Source of the DNA: Microthyrium microscopicum
Taxonomy: Eukaryota; Ascomycota; Dothideomycetes; Microthyriales; Microthyriaceae
Reading direction: 5' to 3'
NCBI GenBank assembly: GCA_010405405.1
Contig: MU004240.1
Span: 960,882-1,024,881 of the forward strand
Length of the DNA: 64,000 nt
Within the stretch, counting starts at the first letter, position 1; the number at the start of each line of letters is the position of its first letter. Both the position numbers and the translations under genes were made by a program. Positions 45,128-56,688 of the stretch are shown here, piece after piece. The notes beneath the pieces were generated by a model that made no database searches, was not told the origin of the DNA, and saw nothing but the letters and a program-made list of their open reading frames with translations.

Positions 45128-46429
45128 TTTGAATATGTAATTTGCTGGTTGAGGTTTGAGCAGTAACTTAGCAGGAGAAGCGATGGTACATATACCGTCT
45201 TTTCAACCAATGTATGAAGCCCAACTCTGAAAGAAATTATTTACGAGCCTGGCCGTATTTGCCCAGGCTTTGCGTTCACTCGGAAATTTCATCATGGAGT
45301 TTGATTTTACAGTCCGCGGTGACTGGGAACTGTTATTGTCATTGCAGAAGCTACTCACTGCTGGTCGTATACTCTTTAGAGGCTTGGACATGAAAGCTCT
45401 GAAATTACTATTGACAGGATTGGCACTATTTTGACTATAATATAGGCTGGGATGGGGTGCTCAAACCCGGGACAAACCTTCAAGTCGTATCAACGATCTA
45501 GCACAATTCACTTGGAATGACTATTCGGGCGTATAAAGGTAGGGTACAAGAGGCCGCACTACTTTAGCTCTCAAACATCCAATGAGGCTGATATAATATG
45601 TATGCTCCGGACAAAATAGATTAAGAAGTGGGCAAAAGTGTCGGACGTAGATCAACCCTGTTGAAATGGTTTACGAGTGTAATTCAAATAAACATTGCTA
45701 AAAAGCCTATGTACTAACTCTGCAATCATGATCATGCGATACCAAACCATATGCGAGCTTTCGTCTTGTCTCTCTTGCCGCCAAAGAGGTTCGAACAACA
45801 CAAACTAAACTCAAGTAGACCCAAACGTGGATGGAATTCAGTTTATGTTGAATTCCCTCTATCTGTAATACCTCGTGAATATCAGGTTCACTGTTTACAA
45901 ACAAAAAGTCCTGGAAAGGATGTGCAAAGTTTACGTTAGCTTTAAGCATATTGCTTTGATACTTTTTCACTGCTTTCGTCTTTGGCTTCGAGACAAAGTT
46001 CGGCCAGTCAAAACATACGAGTAGAAGCAAAATATCTGGTAAATGTTGTTTTCACAAGCAACCAAGTGTCACACTATAATTGGATTTGGGAATCATTGTT
46101 CAACTATCTGTTCGATTTATGAGTAATGACAAACAATCAAAGTCGATCTTGTTTCAAGACTGATCCATTATGAAACAACATGCCTGGAGATATTACTTAA
46201 GATACCAAAATGCACGTAGTATGACAGACACGCTAGTCACTGTTTGGGAATAGTTTTACAGCTGCATGTCGATGTACCAGTCTCGGTCAGAATGTATGCA
46301 TAATCTCTCACCGCATTTTTATGCCTTGGATTTTAAGAATATTTCTCTGCCTTTTGAGGCAGTGAGCCTGTTTTAGCAGCACCATCTTACCAATTTCTAG
46401 TACGCTGCATCCTCTCACCCTATCTGATC
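45128..46429. other. Intergenic, divergent promoters
   Basis: 1.3 kb between the HsbA-like gene (-) and the MYND gene (+). No gene is recognised; frames near 45707-46030 are short and featureless. Confidence 0.4.
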
Positions 46430-47339
46430 ATGACAACGAAAAGCTGTAACGTCTGCGGCAAAACTGAAGGCTTTGTTCCCCAAAGTTGTGGCAGGTGCAA
46501 GGCTCGTGTTTTCTGTGGTAGAACGACATTCTCTAGTCTCCATGCAATGTACATACTAATCCATTTGCTGTAGGCCCGGAGTGTCAACGCTCAGACTGGC
46601 CTTCTCACAAAGCGACTTGCAACGCGAAGAGGGCCAAGGAAAGAAAGTGGCAAGACAGACATCGCCTCTGCGAAGATGGCAGCAGCCACTTTGGAGAAAT
46701 TGAGCTTATCACCTGGGAGGGTGAAGATTATGACGGGCAACAGTATGGATGGGGCGGAACGGTTGAGGACCCTGAAGGCCTGAAGCGCAAATTTGAGAAA
46801 GAGTTTCGAGGTGGTAAGAGTCTCCCCAGCCGAAACAGCTTTGTCGATAGGATTGGTTTCAAGGCTTATATGATGACCGAGATACTTCATGTCTTTGACT
46901 CTCAGCCTTATGGCTTCCGTAGCATGCTATGCGATGCTGGGTGGGATTGAGATACTAGATCATCCGTAGTGTTCGGCCACAACGGCGCTCGATGACAGCA
47001 TCACACTCTTGCTACTGCAATACCTTCATCTCATGCTAACCTCTGCCAGACAAGGGGAAGTTTTACGACTATTGGCCTTCAGGATTCCGGTGGACATGCT
47101 GCGGTACGATTGGAGATATGAAATACGGTTGTGATCACCATGGAACTGGGCCAAGGCCATGCACCTGCGATTTCTGCCACATGGGGAAGCCATTGCCCGA
47201 TAGGCTCTATAGCAAAGAAACTATAACGCGGAAGGGATTGACATTGTCTCGTGGACCAGACCCACGCTCGTTCAATCATGCCAAAGCAGCAATTGCTGAC
47301 ACTGCGCGTACTATCTTAGGCATGGATTCCGAAGCATAG
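46430..47339 (+). CDS. MYND-type zinc finger protein
   Basis: Three exons (46430-46517, 46574-46918, 47050-47339) encode 240 residues. The MYND finger is at about 6-46: CNVCG, CGRCKARVFCG, then PECQRSDWPSHKATC, giving the C-x2-C...C-x2-C...C-x3-C...H-x3-C spacing across the first intron. The C-terminal part has a second metal-binding-like region, FRWTCCGTIGDMKYGCDHHG followed by PCTCDFC, which I associate with uncharacterised fungal MYND proteins. The second donor is inferred: GTAGCA at 46919 is the choice that restores the frame and resembles the GTAGAA donor of the first intron. The role is probably protein-protein contact; the partner is unknown. Confidence 0.7.
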
Positions 47340-47340
47340 A

Positions 47341-47733
47341 GCAAGCGAAGAGGCCAATGATGCACAAGATACCGTCAGATTCTGCAGCTTCTCTGCTATC
47401 CGCATTTTATGGTTACAAGCTATTGTCCCAGACATTGATATTACTGCTTGGAATCGTACAAACATTGTCCAAGGGATACCACACAGCCGAAGGTCTTTCG
47501 TAACGGATCTGGGCTTTATTGGATTTGCGCCTGCTGGCAGCACTATTGGAGATCACAAATGCTTTCTCATCGGCGGAAACGTCCCATTCGTGCTTCGCCG
47601 AAAAGGTGATCGTTGGCATTTCGTGGGCGACTGCTTTGTCCTTCTGATAATGAATGGAGAAGCTTTTCATGGCTTGGAAGATAGTCAGGTTGAGAATTTT
47701 GTGTTGTTCTACACAGGTAATAGTTGTGTTTAA
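47341..47733 (+). pseudogene. HET-domain gene fossil, C-terminal part only
   Basis: A plus-strand open frame without a usable start reads through SRRSFVTDLGFIGFAPAGS, TIGDHKCFLIGGNVPFVLRR and FVGDCFVLLIMNGEA, and stops at 47731-47733. This is the conserved C-terminal block of fungal HET-domain proteins, in which a Gly-rich strand and GD are followed by a PFVLR strand and an MxGEA motif. No HET domain lies upstream; that DNA is the MYND gene. It appears to be a truncated relic of a heterokaryon-incompatibility-type gene. Age cannot be estimated, although about 130 open codons suggest it is not very old. Confidence 0.65.
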
Positions 47734-47959
47734 TAGGGCCATCCAGGAGAACAACAACACTGCGCACCCACAACATCAAGTTCACTGATATTGCCCTATG
47801 TATAAGAGTTAGCTATCCGTGCATAACTCATCTACAAAGTAGGTACGCAATTAATCAACAAATCGGATATCCCAACTTGAGCCTCACTCTTTTCTTGACC
47901 ATCTCAATGGCAATACCTAAAATACCTTCACCAATGCGAATTCTCACCTTTTACTCATC

Positions 47960-48765
47960 ATGAAGACATCAATACATCTAGCCGCCTTAGCAGCGCTCCT
48001 CCCATCCACAATAGCCCAAACAACCAACACAGACGCCTGCTCACCCCTAAAGCTCGTCTACTCCCGCGCAACAGGCGAACCAGGCTTAACCTCACCCACC
48101 GCTGGCTACGGCGCCGCCGGCTACGCTCTCCTCACCAACCTCACCGCACTCGTCCCCGGTGCCAGCGGCCATGCCTTAGACTACCCCGTAAGCTCCCCAT
48201 ACCTCTCCATTCTCCTCTTCACAATCTCCCATCTAACGACCCACAGGCCGGCTTCCTCCCCACCTCCTCCAACATCGGCACCACCGCCCTCCTAACCTAC
48301 CTATCCAGCGCCTCAACCCGCTGTCCATCCCAACGCTACGCCCTCGGCGGCCACAGCCAAGGCGGCAACGTAACCTACCACGCGATCCCACGCATCCCCG
48401 CTGAAATCCTGAGCAAGATAGTAGCCGTGACGATGTTTGGTTCGCCCAAATGTCAGCCGCAGGTCGTGGGGCGGTGTAATTCGTACTGCTATGTGGGTGA
48501 CTTTGCGTGCGATGGGCCGGGCGGTGGCAAGTTTGGGAATGGTGGGACCGAGAGTCTGAATTTGAGGGTTAAGAGAGAGGAGATGGAGATGGCGGTGAAT
48601 TGTGAGAAGTTGTTGGCACTGAAGCCGCAGGGAGAAAAGTCGAGGTTTGCGAGTGGGTTTGGGGGTGCGCATATGAGTTATGCTGCGGATGGGGTCTATG
48701 TGCAGGCTGCGGCGTGTTATATTAAGCAGCAGTTTGAGAAGAGTAAGGCGGCTGGTGCTAGATAA
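47960..48765 (+). CDS. Cutinase / acetylxylan esterase family (CE5) secreted hydrolase
   Basis: Two exons (47960-48187, 48247-48765) encode 248 residues. Residues 1-19 are a signal peptide. The family CE5 layout is visible: RATGEPG near the N-terminus, the nucleophile elbow GGHSQGG with Ser113, GDFAC with Asp161, and AHMSYAADG with His218 completing the triad. An even number of cysteines and the absence of a GPI or carbohydrate-binding tail suggest a free secreted enzyme that cleaves cutin-like polyesters or acetyl groups on plant cell wall polysaccharide. The first exon is very C-rich compared with the second, and third-position use differs from neighbouring genes. Confidence 0.88.
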
Positions 48766-50323
48766 TCAGTCTGTACTAAGCGCCTGTCTTGATGTTGAAG
48801 TCGTCGCACAAGATAGCGTATTAGGAGAAATGATTAGCTGTTTTGGAAAAGATAATTTTCATTCGGCTTACTACTGTTAGATTGAAAGAGAAAACAAACC
48901 TACCTATTGGCAAAGCAAGATGATAATAATGTAGCAATATCAGAACGACTTAAGCGAGGTATCGCAACCGCTTTGCAATGCTACAACAAAGCGATGCAAG
49001 ATGGTAGCAGTAGAACCAAGTTGACATTCCAACCTGCCCAAAAGCTGCGCTGCGTTCGTTCTATATCAGACCACCGTTTTCTCAAGATCTAGGCGTCATC
49101 GACGTGATCGAATTCAGGGTCTAGAGATCCAATCTGGTGGTCAGGAATGTGGAGAAGGAAAACGGCTGGTCGTTAGATGGGCTGCAGGAGGTTGTACACA
49201 GGGCTGGCTGCAAGCACTCTGCTTTGTTCTCGGAGTTCTCTCCTCGACTCATTTGTCGTACAGACGGGAGCATCCCGTGAAGCGCTACGGCTCGATCCTA
49301 GCATGACGGTTTTCGTAGATCAAATCTACAACAGCAACACCTAGATAATGAAAAGGGTCAGTAATTAGTGATTGGTTGGCTTGTCGATGGAATAGAGGGT
49401 ATGCTGGTGATGATGACCTTGCCGATCGCCCTTCACTGATACAAACAAACCAGAAATGCGAGACGACAATCCTTGATGCGCTTCCTTCCTGCTGATGATA
49501 TTGCGTTAGTCAAGAATCACAACATCGGCATTCAAGGGCAACGCAACGCATATCAGTCTCTTACCCTGAGTTGAGTTATGGAATGAACATCTTTGTTCGA
49601 GACCGGAGAATGTGACATTGTCGCGGTTAAAATGTGTTAGGCGAAAGGGCGTACATGACCGAGCTGTTTACTTTGTGTCCCTATTCTAATAATCGATCTG
49701 GAGGTGACACAGCGGCGAAGAGGCACTTGTTGAATGACACGATAGAGGATGAGTAAAGCTGACGAGAGAGCCCAAGAATACCGAGTTAAACCGGAATTCG
49801 TAAAGAAGCCGACCCTTCAGAAGGAGGCGAAAGATGATAGTGTCCATCACAGTTGAAAGTTATAGAGTACATGGTGCAAAAGCTGAGGAAGAAGGCTGGT
49901 GATCGAATTTCGCAAAAGTTTTTGTGACAAAGCCTTTGTCGTTTACCGCTGCATGGTTGAAGAGTTCTTTATGTCGCAATCGCAAACCAGAATCAGGTTG
50001 TTTTTGACTAGAAAGTGTAGACGCAAAGCTGCCAACTAGGTAGAAACCCCGAGGAAATTACTGTCCGTCGCGCACTGAATACTGATTGTTCTCGAAGCCG
50101 ATAAAGAAAACCTTTGACCACTTTGATGACAAGAGAGCCGAACTCCTAATCTCTTTCGCTGATTGGAACTTTTTCGTCCTCGTTCCCAGTCGCCAACAGA
50201 TACATGATAAGGAATTCGACAAGACTGTTTATGTGCATTGGGTTGAGACAATTTTCGAAACTGGGCTTGTTGTAACCACTAGTCAGTCCGTTTCGTTTCT
50301 GTGTGTGTTAGCTGGGAGGACCC
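48766..50323. other. Long convergent intergenic region
   Basis: 1.56 kb between convergent genes (esterase + and RNA-binding protein -), more than two 3' UTRs normally need. Frames such as 48907-49092 are short and featureless. It may include a long 3' UTR of the RNA-binding protein gene or a non-coding transcript. Confidence 0.4.
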
Positions 50324-51451
50324 TTAACGAGAGTAGCGGTCATCACCACCACGGTCTTCATAACCACCTCGGCCTCCTCCTCCACCATAAGGCTCACGGC
50401 CTTCACGGGGAGCGGATGGACCTTGGTCGTAACCGCGTTCTTCTCGTCCGCCGTATCCTCCTCCTCCTCCTCCGCCACGACGGTCTTCGCGCCCGCCGCC
50501 GTAGCGCTCTTCCCGTCCACCACCAGCATAGCGATCCTCACCGCGAGGTGGGCCACCATAGCGGTCTGAACGGCCATATTCGCCGCGATCACGATAACGA
50601 CGATCGCCGCCACCACCATAACCGCCTTCACCGGAGCGATCATCGTATCGGTCTCCACCACCACCACCACCGTAGCGCGAGCCTCCACGATAACCGCCTC
50701 CTCCTCCTCCACCACCACCATAAGAGTAGTCGTCGCGACGTCCACCGCCATAGCCTCCACGGCGGTCCTCGAAACGACCTCCACCGCGGGGGCGACCGCC
50801 GCCAAACTCTTCTTGCGATGTTAGCTGAGCGTCAGGTACAAGGAGCCAAGAATGCATACCGCGTTTAGGTGGGCCATAGTACTTGCCCGGGGTGGGAGTA
50901 CGTGGGCGCGCACGCCGAGCCTTTTCGATGCTGAGAGTGCGGCCTTCATGAACAACACCTTGAAGAGTATCACGAGCTGAATCAGCGGCCTCAGGAGTAA
51001 CCATCTTGACGAAGCCAAAGCCACGAGACTCGCCGCTATGTGGATCGCGCATGATGTTACATTTCTCAACTTCGCCATATTTTTCGAATAGTTGTGTCAC
51101 ATCAGCCTCAGAGAGGCGTGGATGAATACCAGTGACGAAGAGATTAGTTCCAGGATTTTGGGCATCTTCGTCTTCTTTGTCGCCGCCGCCTCTACTGAAA
51201 GGAAATCAGTAATTGTCGCTTTTGGAAGCAGGGTGAGAGAATATATACCGAGGTGGGCCGCGATCACGTCCGTTGGGAGATGCACTACGGGCTCGAGAGT
51301 CGGCGCCACGAGGAGAACGAGAGCCATCACGCTCGCGTTCAAAACCTCGCACTTCGTCTATGTTGTGTCAGCGCGTGGTCCAAAGAGACGGATAATTGTG
51401 ATGTATACCTTCGTAGCCTCGAGTATCGGGGTCAAAGTCAGCAGCACTCAT
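50324..51451 (-). CDS. RRM protein with RGG-rich tail (Tra2/SR-like)
   Basis: Four exons (51451-51409, 51357-51249, 51194-50860, 50811-50324) encode 324 residues. A short Arg/Ser-rich N-terminus (GSRSPRRADSRARSASP) precedes one RRM at about 65-143, with RNP2 NLFVTGI and RNP1 SRGFGFVKM. Next comes KARRARPRTPTPGKYYGPPKR, then about 165 residues of Gly, Arg, Tyr and Asp repeats (RGG, RYGGG and RDRGEYGR). The pattern of RS, RRM and the PTPG linker matches fungal Transformer-2-like splicing factors, which are nuclear. The Gly-rich tail is expected to be disordered, able to bind RNA and be methylated on Arg. Skipping the last intron would add about 17 residues and stay open. Confidence 0.9.
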
Positions 51452-52247
51452 GTTTGCGAAAGAAAGTTGATGATCAGGCTGATGCTAGAAAATAGTGGTA
51501 GTTTTTAGGCAAAGTTTGCTGAGGTACGCTACGCTAAGCTGGGTGGAGAGGGTGGAGAGTGCAAGATTTATGAGGACAAGAGGAGGCAAAGAGAACAAGA
51601 ATAGGCCGCTGAAGGATGGTTGTTGAGGCAGATGAACAGTGAAGCCAAAAGGATGACAAAAGGACGGGGAGGGAGGTGTTGAGGCTATGAAGGATTGAAG
51701 GTGAAAGAGCAAGAACAAGTAAATTGACGAGGTGCAGGTGAGACATCCAAGAGGCCCCGGCGCTGTGGCATGGAAAGTTGTTGGGTCGCTCCTGCCAATT
51801 GGGTTGCCTTGGGCCGGGTCACAACTACTGCTTTGGGACATGGGGCTTGGCGTTGCGTTTTAGCCGCAGCCTCCTCGCCTGGTTTGCAGAATAACAACTC
51901 CCCATATCATACTGTTTTCAGCCCAGTAGCAAGGGCTACGACAACGCTTTCGAATTATGCAGTGTTACATGAGGCTGTAAGCGACGTTACTCAAGGTTGT
52001 ATTCAAGCATAGGAATGGTATGGTAATCTTGATGAGTTTGTAAACAGTTAATAATGTATTTCCTATTCCTCACTACCTGACCTTTCAGTATCAATAACGC
52101 ACACTTTTGGGTATACAAGACCGCACCAAACACAGAACCGGAACAAAGTTGATACAGGTTTCAAGCCAGCACAGGTGAATCATACTGCGCTCGTTAAATC
52201 ATACAGTCATCGCACAAAGCCATCTCACAGACACCTGATTCTTACCC
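51452..52247. other. Intergenic, RRM gene promoter and Nto1 3' end
   Basis: 800 bp between two minus-strand genes. The first 300 bp upstream of the RRM gene is purine-rich on this strand, meaning a C/T-rich leader. No other gene is seen. Confidence 0.4.
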
Positions 52248-55200
52248 TCATCTTTTCCGCTTAGGTCGGGTTTTTCTTTTTGTCGTCGGAACGACCAGTT
52301 TCTCCTGCTTCATTGGCGTTGGATGGTCAAGCATGTTTTGCTCTTCTTCCAAGAGCCGCACTTGTTCATCGTCAAGCTCACTTAGCTCTTCACTGATCGC
52401 TCGGATTGACTCTGGCGGCGCAGGTCCAACTTCATCATGAATGGTTGTACCTTGAGGATCGAAAGATGCCAGGTACCATGGCACGCCACCATTTGCCAAC
52501 GTGGATGATGCATCCTTGTTGTCCTGAGGTGGTGTCAATGGATCATGATAGCCGGTCGAAGGATTTGTGCTTCCAGAGTTTGAGAGTGCTGGAAGAGCAG
52601 GAGTGGCACGAGTACTCCCAGCTTCTTCATGCGTATGGTCATCTCCAGCTTCAGCTCCGGCCTCAGTGTCTTCCATGGGCAATTCGTTGATGACGGGTGC
52701 TCCATTAGTCATGACTGCGTCCGTGGTGTCTACATCGTTCATGTCAACATCATCATGATCGTTGGCAGCAACGTTGGAATGAAGCTCATGGTTGATATCC
52801 ATTTCGACGTCTGTTTCACCATCTTGTGCTTCGCCATCCACAGACAACCCCGCATTTGCGGGAGCCTTAAGCGCATTGTCCATGATCGACTGTAAAAGCC
52901 GGCGATTGTCTTCGGGTATTTTGACTTCAATGTCGGCCTCACTTTCTGCTGCGTTCAAGAGGAAGGGCAAGATTGTCTTGATGATTCGTTTCGCACGCAT
53001 CTTCTTGTCCTTCTCGAGATTTGCTTTCTGCTTGTTGATGGGTGCGTTGACTTCTCCACCGGGGATGCCAACAGGCTCATCAGCCGCGTCGGGCGAGTAC
53101 ATGACGCGATTGAAGACACGACCTAGGTGTTCTGCGAACGATGCGACGTTAAGGTACTCCCGGTTTTCCAGCTTGGGCTTGATCTCAGCAAATCCCCTCT
53201 TAAAGTAATTATAGCTTGAGTCAAGACTAAATATTGTTAGTGACTGCAGAATGGAACAGTTTGATGATTACTTACCCAACTGCACGATCAAAAATGTGCC
53301 ACAGAAGAGGCATGAGAGGAAAGTAGACAGTATTGACGATATCTCGGAGTGTCTCGGCATCTTGAAGTTTCATGCCTTCGCGTGTGACAATTTCATCGCA
53401 CATGTTCGAGATGTTGCTCAGCTCTCCTTCCAATCCTTCCGCAAACTCGATGCGTTGCGTGAGCTTAGGGGCGCCAGAGGCTCCCATAGCTGCAAAATTC
53501 CGCCGTGTCATCTCCATAGATGTAAAGGTGTCAAGGGAAAGCTGAAGTCTTTTGAGCAGCGCAGCTCCCCGTCTGGCCTCGCGCTTCAAAGTCCAGTATT
53601 TGCATGCCTCAGCCACAAACTCCTTACGTTTGCGAACCTGATAGCGACTAAGTAAAGTTTCCACATTGTGGTAAACTATCTGAGGAACGACTGGGGCCCC
53701 TGATGGAAGTCGCCAGATCTTCTTCTGCAATGCCGCCTTTTTTCGCTTGTTATTACCAACCGTTGACAGCGGATCATCGCCTTCTTCTTCTTCTAGCGCG
53801 CCGGGTTGATTGGAAGGGAGGGCAAGGGCATCTTGTTGGCTATCGCCCCACTTTCTACCCTTCATCGAGGTGCGGTAGAAAGTCTTGGCCTCGTTGGTGG
53901 CAGCTTCAACATCATGTTGTTTGCGCCATTCAGGTGAAACATGCTTATCGCAATAGCCTTTGAGGGTGTTCTTTTCCTGAATCTGACCATGTGGGGTTTT
54001 CATTTTCAGATACAGACGGCAGCGACGAGCACATGTAACATGAAATGCCAAATAGCAATTCTTGTTACTGCATTGAATACACGCGCCCATTTTCTGTTGA
54101 CAGATGTAACAATTCTAAAGAGCATCAGCGTGGTTCAGTGCAAGCGGTACAAGTATTATCTTACCAATTTCCAGCGGGGCTTTGGAACCTTTTCGACATC
54201 CATGACGGGCTCCATGAAGGTATGGTTTCCTAAAGATACTTCTGGAATCCAAAGGGCGCAAAGAAGATGTGACCATCTTAGAGTGCTTGTTTGCTTGAAA
54301 GCTCCTTCATTATTTGGGCAAAAGATACAATCCTAATATATGTTAGAATGGTTTCCGTTGCATTGGGTCTGCAGCTACCAGATAATGGGTTCCCAAGTGC
54401 AGATCCGGATTTGACAGGGCTGAACTTACTGGTGTGTTTCGACCAATCAATTGGCACTTTCGACATAGCCACTGGCCCTCAGGTATAAAAGGCACGCCGT
54501 AGCACTCCTGATGAACTGCTAGGTCGCATCCGTCACAAAACACAATTGCATTTGTATTTTCGCAATCTCCGTCATCGCAAACTGCACATTTTGTGTCTTG
54601 TTCTTCAGCGCCTGCAGGCTCTCCGTTAACTGCTGCTGCAGAACTGGATCTCGGACGATGTGTCTGAGGTGGCTTTGGATTTGGTTTTGGAATTCCTGTC
54701 ATTATTTTAATATTCATGTTCCCCGCTCGATGTTTTAGCAAACACTTACGTTTTTCCAGGGCATGCCATTCCTTTTCAATCAAGGTCATGGTAATTTCGA
54801 AATATTGTGGTCGAATTATGTCCACACCTTGCGTTGTTCTTTCTTCATTTACAACTTCAAGCCAGCGTTCGTCTTGCTCATCCATGTCGTATTCGACTCG
54901 AATTCGTGGATGCGACACTGCCGAGTTTCCTGTTGACGAACCTGCGTTGACACCTTCGATGGGCATGCTGGATTCAACATCATCTTCAAGTGTTTCTTGT
55001 CCACCACGAATAAGATTGCGAGGCTGGATGAATATGTCACTCTCTTGATATCCAACGAGAGCGAGTGCTTTCTCCACAAAATTAATACCAACACCTGGAG
55101 ACTGTTCGTAGGCAGCGAATGTTTCGATGCGCCTATAATTGGGCTTCGGTAAGACAAGTTTCTCCTTAGGATTCTGAATTGGTGCCGGCGTAATTTTCTG

Positions 55201-55872
55201 TGGTGTTGGTGATCCGATTCCATACATCAACGCGCCGGATCTCTTGGGTGGGCGACCTGGTCCTCGCTTAATGGGAGTCACCAGAGCCTGCACAGGTGAA
55301 AACACCCCATTGATTCCATCCGCGTGCATTTTGAGTTGCTGGCTGGCCTGCGCAAGAACGGGACTAGCGGTTGCATTGGTGCCAGCAAGGGCTTGCAAAG
55401 GAGTAGACATCGCAGACTGACGACTTGCGTCGATTTCCTCGGCATTGAAGACATGTAGGTCTACATCGATATCTAAATCAGTATGGAACTCCTCCCAGCT
55501 TCTCTCTTCCCGCGGTTTGTATGAATCGTTTTGGGTCATGGCAGTAGCAGCGGCAGCTGCCGAGCTGAAGGTAGGTTTGGGATCTTGTTTATCAGTTTCT
55601 GGAGGAACTGGGGTAGAGGGTGATCGTCGTCTGGTGGTGGGGAGATCGGACTGTCGGCGCGACGGACGCGCTCTCGGCGCGGTTTGCGAATGACCATTTG
55701 CACCGCGAAGTGAAAACGGCGTGCTTGTGCTTGATTGCCTGCTATTCATGCCGCCTGCCGTGTATCGGAGCTTCTTTCGCGGTGGTTCGGTTTCTGGTAA
55801 GTAGGGAAGCTTCCGTGGTCGACCTCTTCTGCGACGGCCACTTGCAGGAGTGGTATCTACTATGGGCGCCAT
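52248..55872 (-). CDS. nto1: NuA3 histone acetyltransferase subunit Nto1 (BRPF-like)
   Basis: Five exons (55872-54750, 54695-54430, 54332-54165, 54114-53276, 53226-52248) encode 1124 residues. Domains in order: a basic N-terminus with AT-hook-like RRRRGRPRK and RGPGRPPKR; an Enhancer-of-polycomb-like segment at about 237-360; a PHD finger at 410-455 (CAVC...CENTNAIVFCDGCDLAVHQEC...CRKC); and an extended PHD with CIFCPNNEGAFKQT, HLLCALWIPEV, NCYICQQKMG and HVTCARR. Then come a bromodomain-like remnant region around SYNYFKRGF and an acidic C-terminus ending in KRKTRPKRKR. PHD plus extended PHD is the BRPF/Nto1 hallmark; the complex acetylates histone H3 on H3K4me3-marked chromatin. The first intron is 54 nt without a stop, so its retention would only insert 18 residues. 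Confidence 0.92.
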
Positions 55873-56688
55873 TTCGAAAGGCGAGGGATGTATCTTGGTT
55901 AATGAGGATCAGATTGGTGGTGTGTTGGGAGGAGGTTCGCGCAGCGCAAGGCGTGACAAAGCGCGCTATCGTACATCGAAATCCGATCCACGTCTTCTAT
56001 GAGGGCCGAGCAATCCAGGCGAACGTGGATTAAGATTTAGTGATGCCAGATTGACTTTGGAATTGCGAAACACGATGGTTCAAGGTTGGCTGTAAGTCTT
56101 GACGGAGGTTGCATCAAGAGAGGGCCATTTGAGTCACGTGCACTGTCCGCTGAATAGGCACAGTAGCGTGGACGTTTCATCAATTGTCATGACAGCCTTC
56201 ATCATTCATAGTGACATTACGGTTGACTTCTTACAAATCCCATATCAATAGCCAATCAATAATTTTACGACTGTCCAAATTCGGAGGCAGATTGCTTCAA
56301 ATTGTTAGCCATCAAGAAGTCTTGGAATTTTGGCCGCTCCAGCTTGCACTGCGGTGCATTTACAGTCTAGTCTGTTTTGGGAGTTAGTGGCCCGCCCCCC
56401 TCGCCTTGCTTCTCATTGGACCTTCCCATCCTCACGACTGTCCCAAGCAATCGAAGTCGACCCTCCGTGATTGTTGCCTTCATCTTTCAGAGGCTACACC
56501 TTTGCCATGTTGTGTGCTAGGTTTCTCTCAACCATGTTTTAAACAGGCTTGCAGTTGCCAAAATAGCCTGAAGCAACTGCTTGGGCTCGGTCTACTTCAA
56601 ACAGTAATTCCAAGTCAAACAACAACACAACGCATGGCATCTACAGTGTACACCCCTCGTTTCCGTCTAAACAACAACAACAAGCGTC
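55873..56688. other. Intergenic, divergent promoters of Nto1 and cystinosin-like gene
   Basis: 816 bp between divergent genes. There is a C/T-rich stretch around 56395-56470 on the plus strand. No other gene was recognised. Confidence 0.45.

Noticed and set aside
50086-50868. 260-codon plus-strand frame rich in His
   Set aside because: It is the antisense of the Gly/Arg-rich tail of the RRM protein; the low-complexity GC-rich repeat keeps the opposite strand open.
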